From positions 62,001 to 126,000 of the forward strand of contig NZ_JACSZW010000012.1 in the NCBI RefSeq assembly GCF_014472395.1: a DNA stretch of 64,000 bases, given 5' to 3'. The translations under genes were made by a program, and so were the position numbers. Below, piece after piece: positions 18,836 to 27,481 of this stretch (the stretch's first letter is position 1; the number at the start of each line of letters is the position of its first letter). Origin of the DNA: Pedobacter sp. N36a. Lineage in GTDB: Bacteria > Bacteroidota > Bacteroidia > Sphingobacteriales > Sphingobacteriaceae. The notes under the pieces are model-generated. The model saw nothing but the letters and a program-made list of their open reading frames with translations, made no database searches and was not told where the DNA came from.

Positions 18836-19123
18836 ATGAGGAATACTTTAATATTTGATTTGGCAGCTAAGGATCGAATTATAGAAATGGCCTGGGAAGA
18901 TCGAACTCCATTTGATGCCATTACTTTCCAATTTGGAATTAGAGAACAGCAGGTGATCGCCTTAATGCGCAGAGAAATAAAGGCTTCAAGCTTCAAATTA
19001 TGGCGCAAAAGGGTGCAGGGGAGAGCCACAAAACATAGCAAAATGCAGGAGGATTCAGTTTGCAGATTCAAATGTAGCAGACAAAAAGCCATCAGCTCTA
19101 ATAAAATTTCTAAAAGAAATTAA
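18836..19123 (+). CDS. DUF2805/TIGR03643 family protein
   Basis: A 95-residue basic protein. The recognisable core is IIEMAWEDRTPFDAITFQFG, then IREQQVIALMRREIK and SFKLWRKRVQGRATKH, which I recall as the TIGR03643/DUF2805 signature, a helix-turn-helix-like small protein of unknown function often encoded next to photolyases. The C-terminal quarter is Lys/Ser-rich. It ends 7 bases before the ATG of the broken DASH cryptochrome, so they were probably co-transcribed. Confidence 0.8.
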   Translation: MRNTLIFDLAAKDRIIEMAWEDRTPFDAITFQFGIREQQVIALMRREIKASSFKLWRKRVQGRATKHSKMQEDSVCRFKCSRQKAISSNKISKRN

Positions 19124-19130
19124 TGCACCG

Positions 19131-20434
19131 ATGAGGCCTGAAAAAAAATAGCTTTAGTTTGGTTTAAAACTAACTTGCGTTTAAGTGACAATGAATGTTT
19201 GTGTAATGCGGTAGCAGAAAATGATATAGTCGTCCCATTTTATTGTTTGGACGATCATCTTTTTCAAATAACAGCATTCAAGTTTAAAAAGGCTGGTGAT
19301 TTCCGGTTGAAGTTTTTAAAGGAAAGTTTGCAGCAACTCGAGCAAGATTTAAGAAAGGTCGGCTCGGGCTTGGTATTACTAAAGGGAACTCCTGAAAAAG
19401 AGATCTTCAAACTCGTAAAAGAATATGGCGCTCAAAGAATCTATGCAGAGAAAGAAGTTGCACCTGAAGAGTTAGCTACGCAAAAAAAAGTAACAGATAA
19501 ACTGCTTGGCTTCAATTGTTCTTTTTCGACCTTTGATTGCCGTAACCTTTTTCATGCTGAGGATCTGCCTTTTTCATTTGAACTGCTGCCAGATGTATTT
19601 ACAGCGTTTAGAAAAAGTACAGAAAATACAGTTTCGATTAGACCAGTATTGCCTAAACCATTAGCGATTCGATCGCCACCAATTGCCGCCTTGAATTTGG
19701 CAGTTTTAAATGAGTTAAACTCGACCGATATTATTGCTGATCCACGGGCGGCAATACAGTTTAAAGGTGGGACTGAGCAGGCTCAACAACGATTACACTA
19801 TTATCTTTATGAAACCATGGCCTTATCAACTTATAAACAGACACGAAATGGTATGGTTGGGGAAAGGTATTCTTCTAAGTTTTCAGCCTGGCTGGCTTTA
19901 GGTTGTATTTCTGCAAGAGAGCTTTATGAAGCTATAAAAAAATATGAAGTAGCATACCGAGCAAACGAATCCACTTACTGGTTGGTGTTTGAGTTGTTAT
20001 GGCGGGACTATTTTGGCTTTTGTATGCAGAAAAACGCGAAGCGCTATTTTCAAAGGTCAGCTAATCTGCAATCAATGTCAGCAAATATTGATCAGTTTAA
20101 TAGGAAGTTAAATCATTAGATCAATGGTACAACCGGAGTACCTTTTATAGATGCCAATATGATTGAACTAAAGCTAACAGGTTTTATGAGCAACAGAGGT
20201 AGGCAAAATGTAGCCAGCTATTTCTGTAACGATTTGTGTTTAGACTGGCGTTATGGTGCTGCTTATTTTGAACAGCAATTAATCGATTATGACGTTTGTA
20301 ATAACTGGGGTAATTGGGCTTATCTTGCAGGGGTAGGAAACGACCCAAGAACAAATCGTTATTTCAATATAGATAAACAGTCAGCAACTTACGATCCGGA
20401 TCTGGTTTTTCAGCAGCTTTGGCTTGAATCTTAA
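19131..20434 (+). pseudogene. DASH-type cryptochrome/photolyase, broken by two mutations
   Basis: Homologous throughout to DASH cryptochromes (about 430 residues), flavoproteins that repair UV lesions mainly in single-stranded DNA. Two defects are visible. First, the natural start ATG 19131 (MRPEKK) runs into TAG at 19149 because the A-run 19141-19148 has 8 bases; with 9 the frame would continue into IALVWFKTNLRLSDNE. Second, TAG at 20117-20119 interrupts the same frame right before INGTTGVPFIDANM, where the family has Trp, so TGG became TAG. The rest is well kept: GERYSSKFSAWLALGC, FELLWRDYF, GFMSNRGRQNVASY and NWGNWAYLAGVGNDPR for FAD and DNA binding. A TTG at 19175 could start a shorter protein, but it would still end at the amber codon. 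Confidence 0.88.
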
Positions 20435-20440
20435 CGCATC

Positions 20441-21934
20441 ATGGTAAACTCAGTAACGCTAATTTTTCCCCACCAGTTATTCCAAAACCACCCGGCTTTA
20501 CAAAAAGACCGTGCGGTTTATCTTGTGGAGGAATGGCTCTTTTTTAAGCAGTATAACTTTCACCGGAAAAAATTGGTCTTGCACCGGGCGAGTATGAAAT
20601 TTTATCAAGACTGGCTTCAGAAGAATGAGTTTACGGTTAACTATATTGAGTCAGATACAAAGGAAAATGATTGCCGGGTGTTGGTGGACAGTCTTGCTCA
20701 GCAAAGTATTGAGCATATACACATTGCAGCAGTAGCCGACAATTGGTTGATTCAAAGAATGGAAAGTGCTTGTATAATGAATGAGGTGACCCTGCATGTT
20801 TATGATAGCCCGAATTTTTTAAACACGACACAAAGTACGGCCGATTATTTCAATAAACGGAAGACTTACTTTCAAACCGATTTTTATATCAGCCAACGAA
20901 AGAAAAGAAATATCCTGCTGGAAAGTGATGGGGAGCCAATCGGTGGGAAATGGTCATTTGATGAAGATAACCGGAAAAAATTCCCCAAAAAAGAGGGGGT
21001 ACCTGGATTTGAACTACCCAAAGAAAACAAATACGTCGCCGAAGCAAAATTATATGTAAAAAAGCATTTTCCTAATAATTATGGTGAGCTAAATACGCGG
21101 TGTTTGTTTGTGGTTACCTTTGAGGATGCTTTAAAATGGCTGGATAATTTTTTGAAAAACCGCTTTGAGAAATTTGGTATTTATGAAGATGCTATTGTAG
21201 CTAATGAATCTATACTTCATCATTCGGTACTCACACCAATTTTGAATATTGGACTACTGCAGCCGGGTCAAATTATTGAAGAGGCATTAGCAGTGGCAAA
21301 AAATAAAAATATCCCATTAAACTCTTTAGAAGGATTTATACGGCAAATCATGGGTTGGCGGGAGTTTGTTCACCTGGTCTATGAGCGCGAAGGCGGTAAA
21401 CAGCGTAGCACTAATTGCTGGAAATTTAAGAGAAAAATTCCGCAGAGCTTCTGGACCGGTGAAACTGGAATTGCTCCTATTGATATCACTATAAAAAAGA
21501 TTTTGCAAACTGGGTATTCCCACCATATAGAAAGGTTGATGGTTTTGGGCAATTTTATGCAATTGTGTGAATTTGATCCTGATGAAGTCTACCGGTGGTT
21601 TATGGAAATGTTTATAGATGCTTACGACTGGGTAATGGTACCTAATGTTTATGGCATGACACAGTTTGCCGATGGCGGAATGATGGTAACAAAACCTTAC
21701 ATCAGCGGCAGTAATTACTTGATGAAAATGGGTGATTATGAAAAGGGGGAATGGCAGTCAGTATGGGATGGACTATTTTGGCGGTTTATGCACGTAAATC
21801 GTAGCTTCTTTTTAAAGAACCCGCGGTTAGGTATGCTGGTAAATATGTATGATAAGATGCCGATCGAAAAACAGGAACTTCATCTGATCCATGCTGAAAA
21901 TTTTTTAGAACAATTGGATAGTAAAGCAACCTGA
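20441..21934 (+). CDS. Cryptochrome/photolyase of the bacterial (6-4) photolyase group, without Fe-S cysteines
   Basis: A 497-residue relative of the prokaryotic (6-4) photolyases (FeS-BCP/PhrB/CryPro group). It has the N-terminal antenna-binding domain (TLIFPHQLFQNHPAL, VEEWLFFKQY), then the helical FAD domain with SLEGFIRQIMGWREFVH, the HHIERLMVLGNF motif with the His pair, and NVYGMTQFADGGMMVTKPY. The four cysteines that hold the 4Fe-4S cluster in PhrB-type enzymes are absent: the TGET-x-M-x-C position reads TGETGIAP, and the CxxC after the SGSNYLMKMGDY stretch reads E434-K-G-E437, with a shortened loop before LFW. It starts 6 bases after the DASH gene and overlaps the DUF2256 start by one base. 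It is probably the only working photolyase here. Confidence 0.88.
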   Translation: MVNSVTLIFPHQLFQNHPALQKDRAVYLVEEWLFFKQYNFHRKKLVLHRASMKFYQDWLQKNEFTVNYIESDTKENDCRVLVDSLAQQSIEHIHIAAVADNWLIQRMESACIMNEVTLHVYDSPNFLNTTQSTADYFNKRKTYFQTDFYISQRKKRNILLESDGEPIGGKWSFDEDNRKKFPKKEGVPGFELPKENKYVAEAKLYVKKHFPNNYGELNTRCLFVVTFEDALKWLDNFLKNRFEKFGIYEDAIVANESILHHSVLTPILNIGLLQPGQIIEEALAVAKNKNIPLNSLEGFIRQIMGWREFVHLVYEREGGKQRSTNCWKFKRKIPQSFWTGETGIAPIDITIKKILQTGYSHHIERLMVLGNFMQLCEFDPDEVYRWFMEMFIDAYDWVMVPNVYGMTQFADGGMMVTKPYISGSNYLMKMGDYEKGEWQSVWDGLFWRFMHVNRSFFLKNPRLGMLVNMYDKMPIEKQELHLIHAENFLEQLDSKAT

Positions 21935-22074
21935 TGAAGAATGTGAAAAAACAAAACCTACCAGCTAAGATTTGCAAGGTTTGCAATAGGTGTTTTACCT
22001 GGCGCAAAAAGTGGGAGAAGAATTGGGATGATGTTAAATACTGTAGTGATAAGTGTAGAAAAAACAATCATTAG
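21934..22074 (+). CDS. DUF2256 family small zinc-ribbon protein
   Basis: A 46-residue protein starting at ATG 21934 inside the TGATG overlap with the photolyase stop, so translationally coupled. The sequence shows ICKVCNRCFTWRKKWEKNW then VKYCSDKCRKNN, the DUF2256 pattern with two CxxC knuckles (CKVC and CSDKC) likely binding one zinc. Its function is unknown; the family is commonly found beside photolyase genes. The small size means it is easily missed. Confidence 0.88.
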   Translation: MKNVKKQNLPAKICKVCNRCFTWRKKWEKNWDDVKYCSDKCRKNNH

Positions 22075-22133
22075 AGCTAATTAAACCCGATAATTTATAT
22101 ATTTGATGACTGTTTTAGTAACCCTTTAAAATT

Positions 22134-24575
22134 TTGAAATTGACAATTAGATACTTCATAATTATAGCCGCTTTATTTACTTCTAATCCCGTGTTTTCCC
22201 AGCAAAGAGGATTGTTAACAGGAGTTGTACAAGATATGAACACTGGTAAATCCCTTTCCGGAGTTACACTTACGGTTGATGGTTTATCAATTTCAACACT
22301 GAGCGATACCTCAGGCCGTTTCCGTATGAGTGTTCCGGTAGGGACCTATAAAGTTTCTGCCAGTCTTGTCGGATATATAGCTCAGATGAAATATAATATA
22401 GTGGTGGGTAGTGGGAATCCGCAATTGGTCAATTTTGAGCTCCAGCCTCAGTTGAATAATTTAAAAGAGGTTAACATCAGTTTTAGTAGAGGAAAGTCGG
22501 CTGTTGCCACTGATATGGTTACCCCTCTATCTGTGCAGCAATTAACAGCAGAAGAAATAAAAAGCAGTCCGGGGGGTAATTTTGATGTGTCTAAAGTGGT
22601 TCAGACACTTCCGGGAGTGGGCATCAGTAATGGAGTTGGTGAACGGAACGATATCATCATAAGGGGTGGAGCTCCAAATGAAAATGTCTATTACCTGGAT
22701 GGGATAGAGATTCCGGTATTGAATCATTTTCAAACCCAGGGCAGTTCGGGAGGTGCTCAGGGTATACTCAATGTTTCTTTTATTGAGAGTTTAAAACTGA
22801 GCTCTTCAGCTTTTGATTCCAGATACGACAACCCTTTGGCTTCTACTTTTGTGATCAGGCAAAGAGAAGGCAATTCGGAAAGATTGTCCGGTAATGCAAG
22901 GGTTAGTTTTACTGAAACTGCACTAACTTTAGAAGGACCGTTGTCTAGAAACACTACATTTCTAGCCTCGGCCCGCAAATCTTATCTCAGTTTTTTATTT
23001 AAATTGATTGATTTACCTATCAGACCTGATTTTGATGATTTTCAATATAAGGTTACGCATAGATTTAATGCTAAAACCAAGCTTACCGCTATAGGTCTGG
23101 GTGCCATCGATCGCTTTAGTTTTGCAGCAACTAAAAAGTCGACCTTGGAAAATACTTATGTGCTGCGTTCTACACCTTATATCAATCAGTGGAATTATAC
23201 TGCTGGTTTTAATTTGAACCATCAGATTGAAAATGGCTATTTGAACTTTACACTCAGCCGAAATGTATTTGATAATAATCTGGATAAATTCGAGGATGAA
23301 CTAAAGCAGGAAAGCAAAAGGAGTCTGAAAGTTCAATCTCGGGAAACTGAAAATAAGTTTAGATTCGACATCAATAAATTCCTAAATGGCTGGAAGCTGT
23401 CTGCCGGATTAATGGCTCAACTGGTTGGCTACAAAGCAGATTTGTTTAATAAAGTGTCCAATGAAATCACCAATTCCCAGGGGGAAGTGGTTGTGGCGCA
23501 AAAGGTAATCAGGTTCAATAATGACATGGAATTTTGGAAATATGGTGCATTTTTTCAGGCTTCAAAAAACATTTTTAATGAAAAATTATTGTTTTCTGCA
23601 GGTATTCGTACTGACCTGAATAGTTTTACCGATAGTGGGAATGATCCGTTAAAAACGCTTTCTCCCAGATTATCTTTGGCTTATCACCTCAGTTCAAAAT
23701 GGGATGTAAGCGCTTCAGTGGGGACCTATTTCAAAATTCCCACTTATACTATGCTGGGTTATCTGGATAAAAATGGCGCAGCCCTGAATAAAAATATGGA
23801 TTATATCCAATCGACACATTATGTGCTTGGCACCCAGTTTTTGCCTAGAAATGATTTGAGATTTACTTTGGAGACTTTTTACAAGCAGTACAGCAATTAC
23901 CCGGTCTCTGTAGCCAATGGAACTTCTCTTGCCAATCAGGGCGCAGAATATGCTTCTGTTGGCAGTGAGCAGGTACTCAGTGTAGGAGAGGGGGAAACCT
24001 ATGGTGTGGAACTATTTGTGCAGCAAAAACTGGTTCGTAATTTTTTTTATGTGGCAAGTTATTCCTATGTGGTCAGTAAATTTTCTGGATTGAATCAGCA
24101 ACTGATCTCATCATCATGGGATAACAGGCATTTATTGTCACTTACATTGGGTTATAAATTAAAACGCAATTGGGATTTAGGATTGAAATACCGCTATGCG
24201 GGAGGATCGCCCTACACGCCATTTGATTTGCAGGCATCCCAGCAAAACTATTTAACACTGGGCACAGGAATTGCAGATTACAGTCAGTTAAATGCCGAAA
24301 GGTTATCATCATTCAGTCAACTGGATTTTCGTATTGATAAGCGCTTGAATTTTAGAAAGACGGCTTTGAATTTTTATATAGATATACAAAATATTCTTAA
24401 AAATGAAAATGACAATTTTCCAAAATATACCTTTAAAAGAACAGAAGATAATAGCGGTTTTTTAACAACTGATGGGCAGCCAATACAAAGCAATGGTTCA
24501 AACGGCATTCCATTTATCTTGAATACCAAATCAGGGAATCTGATACCTTCATTTGGCTGTATATTTGAGTTCTAG
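22134..24575 (+). CDS. TonB-dependent receptor with carboxypeptidase-regulatory-like domain
   Basis: An 813-residue outer-membrane receptor, apparently starting at TTG 22134 (LKLTIRYFIIIAALF), with signal peptide ending near VFSQ, a carboxypeptidase-D-like beta-sandwich about 28-110 (LLTGVVQDMNTGKSLSGV), plug about 125-235 (IKSSPGGNFDVSKVVQTLPG, NDIIIRGGAPNENVYYLDG) and a barrel to the terminal Phe. It lacks the STN domain and SusC signature, and no SusD gene follows, so it is not a glycan SusC. The ligand is unknown. It follows DUF2256 by 59 bases and may be read from the photolyase operon or its own promoter. Confidence 0.9.
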   Translation: MKLTIRYFIIIAALFTSNPVFSQQRGLLTGVVQDMNTGKSLSGVTLTVDGLSISTLSDTSGRFRMSVPVGTYKVSASLVGYIAQMKYNIVVGSGNPQLVNFELQPQLNNLKEVNISFSRGKSAVATDMVTPLSVQQLTAEEIKSSPGGNFDVSKVVQTLPGVGISNGVGERNDIIIRGGAPNENVYYLDGIEIPVLNHFQTQGSSGGAQGILNVSFIESLKLSSSAFDSRYDNPLASTFVIRQREGNSERLSGNARVSFTETALTLEGPLSRNTTFLASARKSYLSFLFKLIDLPIRPDFDDFQYKVTHRFNAKTKLTAIGLGAIDRFSFAATKKSTLENTYVLRSTPYINQWNYTAGFNLNHQIENGYLNFTLSRNVFDNNLDKFEDELKQESKRSLKVQSRETENKFRFDINKFLNGWKLSAGLMAQLVGYKADLFNKVSNEITNSQGEVVVAQKVIRFNNDMEFWKYGAFFQASKNIFNEKLLFSAGIRTDLNSFTDSGNDPLKTLSPRLSLAYHLSSKWDVSASVGTYFKIPTYTMLGYLDKNGAALNKNMDYIQSTHYVLGTQFLPRNDLRFTLETFYKQYSNYPVSVANGTSLANQGAEYASVGSEQVLSVGEGETYGVELFVQQKLVRNFFYVASYSYVVSKFSGLNQQLISSSWDNRHLLSLTLGYKLKRNWDLGLKYRYAGGSPYTPFDLQASQQNYLTLGTGIADYSQLNAERLSSFSQLDFRIDKRLNFRKTALNFYIDIQNILKNENDNFPKYTFKRTEDNSGFLTTDGQPIQSNGSNGIPFILNTKSGNLIPSFGCIFEF

Positions 24576-24691
24576 GATAGCTATTTAGCTCCTCGGTTTT
24601 CTAATTATTATTGAGTAGATGGGATAGACCGAGTTGAGGCAGATCAAAGATAAGAAGCTATGTAAAGAACGGATAACTGACTTTTTTGCCA

Positions 24692-24805
24692 ATGAAAATT
24701 TTGAAAGATTTCACTTCATATAATGAATCCCTCGGCATTGCCGCACCTTTGGATAACGATATCGATGTAGGTGATTACGATCCCGAAAGTATCGATTTGA
24801 AATAG
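24692..24805 (+). pseudogene. 37-codon fragment, possibly N-terminus of an AraC-type regulator
   Basis: ATG 24692 opens MKILKDFTSYNESLGIAAP, then DNDIDVGDYDPESIDLK and a TAG. The beginning resembles the N-terminal cupin part of small Bacteroidota AraC regulators from memory, but no HTH follows; the sequence instead runs into the convergent carbonic anhydrase gene. Probably a relict; a chance ORF cannot be excluded. Confidence 0.35.
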
Positions 24806-24837
24806 GCAGTTGAATTGGTTAGTGCTGGTATTAACAC

Positions 24838-25467
24838 TTATCCTTCATGGATGAATGTAACTATTCCCGTCGCAATATCATGATTGCCTCCTACTATTTG
24901 GATCTGGCCACCTTCTACCATTTCTTTGAGAATGGGGCTACGCTCTATTATCGATTTAACTGAACGGCTAACATTTATGGCGGCTACCTTTTCAATAAAT
25001 TCACTATTACTGGAATTACGGTTCTCTTTTATGGTTTGCTCATCATCAACAGCAGGCCTGATTTTGCTGAGTAAGGCAGTTAGGTTACCCATCTCAACAT
25101 GATCGCATGCACCTTTTATCGCTCCGCATTTCGTGTGACCTAGTACAACAATAATTTTTGCACCTGCCACTTTGCAACCAAATTCCATGCTCCCTAAAAC
25201 ATCTTCATTGATAATATTACCAGCAATTCGGATACTGAAAATATCACCCAATCCTTGGTCAAAAATTAATTCTGCAGATGTACGACTGTCTATACAGCTT
25301 AAAACTACCGCAAAAGGATGTTGGCTATCAGAGGTTTCATTTGCTTGCTGTAAAAGGTTTCGGTTAATTTTTAGGTTATTAACAAAACGTTTATTTCCCT
25401 CTTCCAATAAATTTAGAGCCATTATCGGAGTTATAGCTTCCTGATCTTCTTTTGTTAACGTTTTCAT
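24838..25467 (-). CDS. Beta-class carbonic anhydrase
   Basis: Zinc enzyme interconverting CO2 and bicarbonate in the cytoplasm. I prefer the start at 25467 (MKTLTKEDQEAITPIMALNL); the upstream start at 25488 adds seven residues. Numbering from 25488: zinc ligands Cys65 (SCIDSR, with the Asp67-Arg69 dyad), His118 and Cys121 (GHTKCGAI). The typical GNIINEDVLGSMEF segment lies between. The length of 209 residues is normal. It is a single-gene unit on the minus strand, convergent with the TonB receptor. Confidence 0.95.
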   Translation of the reverse strand: MKTLTKEDQEAITPIMALNLLEEGNKRFVNNLKINRNLLQQANETSDSQHPFAVVLSCIDSRTSAELIFDQGLGDIFSIRIAGNIINEDVLGSMEFGCKVAGAKIIVVLGHTKCGAIKGACDHVEMGNLTALLSKIRPAVDDEQTIKENRNSSNSEFIEKVAAINVSRSVKSIIERSPILKEMVEGGQIQIVGGNHDIATGIVTFIHEG

Positions 25468-25488
25468 TTCTACCAATTTTTTGTGCAA

Positions 25489-25937
25489 TCTATAAAAAAG
25501 TTAAAAAAATTAAAAGTGCATCGCTTTGTTTTTTGATTTAGCATGTCCACTTTAGTCTTACCAGTGGGTGATCAAAATTTAAAGATGCTTTGAAACTAGG
25601 AGATAGCAAGGAAATTTTTCTTCCAAAACGTAGTTAAACCAGAAGTTAGCGTTTTTTCTGATGATGACAACTGATTCGAAATATTTCGGAATTTGATATA
25701 GATAATTAATTTGATTACAGTACGTTTACATTAGTTGTCAATATTACCGGGTAAATTACAACGGATGCTAAATTCAGTTCTTGGATTCTTGTTATTTCCA
25801 TATAAAATTCTGTTTTTCGATAAGTTGTGTTTTGTGTGTCGATAAATCCAAAGAATGAGCTTAATTTCGTCTCAAACCCAATGTAGTCCCAGGGCGTTGT
25901 GCGCTACCATTAGGAAACCAAGAAGAGCCGACAGAAT
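25489..25937. other. Intergenic region without recognisable gene
   Basis: About 450 AT-rich bases upstream of carbonic anhydrase (minus) and of the orphan gene at 25938 (plus). A stretch reading FKDALKLGDSKEIFLPKRS (about 25577-25637) could be the tail of a lost gene, but I do not recognise it. No palindromic operator or terminator stood out. Confidence 0.4.
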
Positions 25938-26699
25938 ATGAAATTAATAACGGAATTAAGAAATAGATTTTGTGACATTTTCGCAAACGCTACTAATGCC
26001 AGTTCAAGTTGGGAGAACAGACCCTATGACTTCTATCTGATTTTCGGACAGAGTGATGAGAATGAATCGCCTTGGATTACAGCCAATTGGAAATCTGACT
26101 TTCAACCCTATTTTGACTTACTAATAAAACAAACTGAAAGTGTCAGAGAAACAGGAATTAGGGTCGTCAAATACAAATCTGAAAACCGAATTTCTAAAAA
26201 GGATAACCAAGAATTTATATATCATTCAGACATAAAACTTGGACGACTGAAATGGGATGAAAAATCACACGGAAAATGGACGATACCTGATAACATGGAA
26301 AGCCACTTTCTCAATTTTGAACTTTGGAATCCCATTTGGACAATTTGCGACAAAAGACAATTACCACCAGATATTTATATTACAATATCTAATGAAAGAG
26401 ATTTTGAAAAAGAGCTCGACATTAAATTTGGATATTTTATAGTAATTGCAATTGGAAAGAATTTAAAGATCGATTCCAAACCTATATTAAAAGCGTTATC
26501 TGAAAGAATAAACGCAAAGGCAACAGTATTGAAGACAAGAAAATGGGGCAAACCTGAGAAAGCTGGAAGGTGGACTTTTGATAATTCGATTCAAGACACT
26601 TTTAGTAGTGGCAGTTATGAGGGAAAAAATATGCACGAATTTGACTTTGATAAATTAGAATTTGAGCCAGTATGGGAAGTCATATTTCGACAGAGATAG
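25938..26699 (+). CDS. Orphan hypothetical protein
   Basis: A 253-residue protein I do not recognise. It is rich in aromatic residues and Lys/Glu, with no signal peptide, membrane helix or known catalytic motif. Notable stretches are YDFYLIFGQSDENESPW, WDEKSHGKWTIPDNMESHF, FGYFIVIAIGKNLKI and a C-terminal DKLEFEPVWEVIFRQR. Base composition looks more AT-rich than neighbouring metabolic genes. It sits between a decayed stretch and the tail of an MFS transporter, so it may have arrived by insertion. A globular cytoplasmic protein is all I can infer. Confidence 0.6.
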   Translation: MKLITELRNRFCDIFANATNASSSWENRPYDFYLIFGQSDENESPWITANWKSDFQPYFDLLIKQTESVRETGIRVVKYKSENRISKKDNQEFIYHSDIKLGRLKWDEKSHGKWTIPDNMESHFLNFELWNPIWTICDKRQLPPDIYITISNERDFEKELDIKFGYFIVIAIGKNLKIDSKPILKALSERINAKATVLKTRKWGKPEKAGRWTFDNSIQDTFSSGSYEGKNMHEFDFDKLEFEPVWEVIFRQR

Positions 26700-26759
26700 A
26701 GAGCGGAATACCTACGTGTCTTTGGCAAAAAGGCAGGTTTGGTGATTAAATAAGCTTTT

Positions 26760-26967
26760 ATGTTAAATGCAGTGCTGGCAGGTATCCCTATTCCGACCGC
26801 GGGTTTGGCAGCAGGGATTGTAAGCAAGGCAATCCAGCTGGGAAGTGCCCTTGGTGTTGCAGTGATCGGAACCTTATTCTTTAGTATTCTGCCCTGCCGC
26901 TAATTATACTGAAGCCTTTATGATTGCGCTTCTGGTACTGGGATTGCTGGAATTAGTGGCTTTATAG
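26760..26967 (+). pseudogene. C-terminal remnant of an MFS drug transporter
   Basis: Reads MLNAVLAGIPIPTAGLAAG, then SKAIQLGSALGVAVIGTLFF and SILPCR-stop; after a frameshift it resumes YTEAFMIALLVLGLLELVAL to a stop at 26967. The pattern (LAG-P-AG-ASG, QLG-ALGVAVIGTLFF) is that of the DHA2 group of 14-TM exporters, last two or three helices. The rest of the gene is absent; the orphan gene at 25938 occupies its place. Confidence 0.7.
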
Positions 26968-27005
26968 TATGGGATAAAATTGAAGAAAAATAAATATTAA
27001 CAAAT

Positions 27006-27350
27006 TTGAATTTAAACGAATTGGCCAGGCATGAAATTGTTCATTTCCATGAACGGATTGGAAAATGGTTTAGGGCTGAGATGGTCCCAGACGAAATAGA
27101 AGAAATGTTGACCGTGAAGGAGTTTCATGTAAATTTCAGAATGACTCTTCCGACAGGAGTATGTAATCGGCACGCTGATCTGGCCGGTTGGTTGCCCTCT
27201 GTATATGCTGCGAAACCGGGAATTGTTTTGGAATTCAAGGATATCCACCTGCGTTTTGAGACGGAAGGAGTAATATTGATGGAGTATGTTGAAACCCAAA
27301 TTGGGGGAGGGGCTGATAATAAGCGGATTTCTACTGCTTTTTTTCCATAA
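27006..27350 (+). CDS. Small DUF4440/SnoaL-like protein, possibly truncated
   Basis: A 114-residue protein apparently starting at TTG 27006. ARHEIVHFHERIGKWFRAEM followed by FHVNFRMTLPTG resembles the start of the NTF2-like DUF4440 family, which forms small cone-shaped domains with varied functions. The end (NKRISTAFFP) stops earlier than expected for the C-terminal strand, so it may be truncated. The 130 bases following show a short hydrophobic frame (LFIAIAFYVLIISW) of no clear identity. Confidence 0.5.
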   Translation: MNLNELARHEIVHFHERIGKWFRAEMVPDEIEEMLTVKEFHVNFRMTLPTGVCNRHADLAGWLPSVYAAKPGIVLEFKDIHLRFETEGVILMEYVETQIGGGADNKRISTAFFP

Positions 27351-27481
27351 TAACTAATTGCTATTTATCGCTATTGCATTTTATGTACTAATTATATCCT
27401 GGCCATCAGCGCAGGAAGTCTGGTGGAAAACCGATGCATCGATGATGCTTAAAGGGCTTCCGGTATTTATTTTCTTACATC

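Noticed and set aside
20117..20119. Amber codon in the DASH gene read as a recoded amino acid
   Set aside because: No recoding genes or structures are visible, the position is a Trp differing by one base, and the gene has a second defect at its start.
25885..25937. GGCGTTGTGCGC before the orphan gene as a cassette recombination site
   Set aside because: GTTGTGC does not fit GTTRRRY and no matching site follows the gene.
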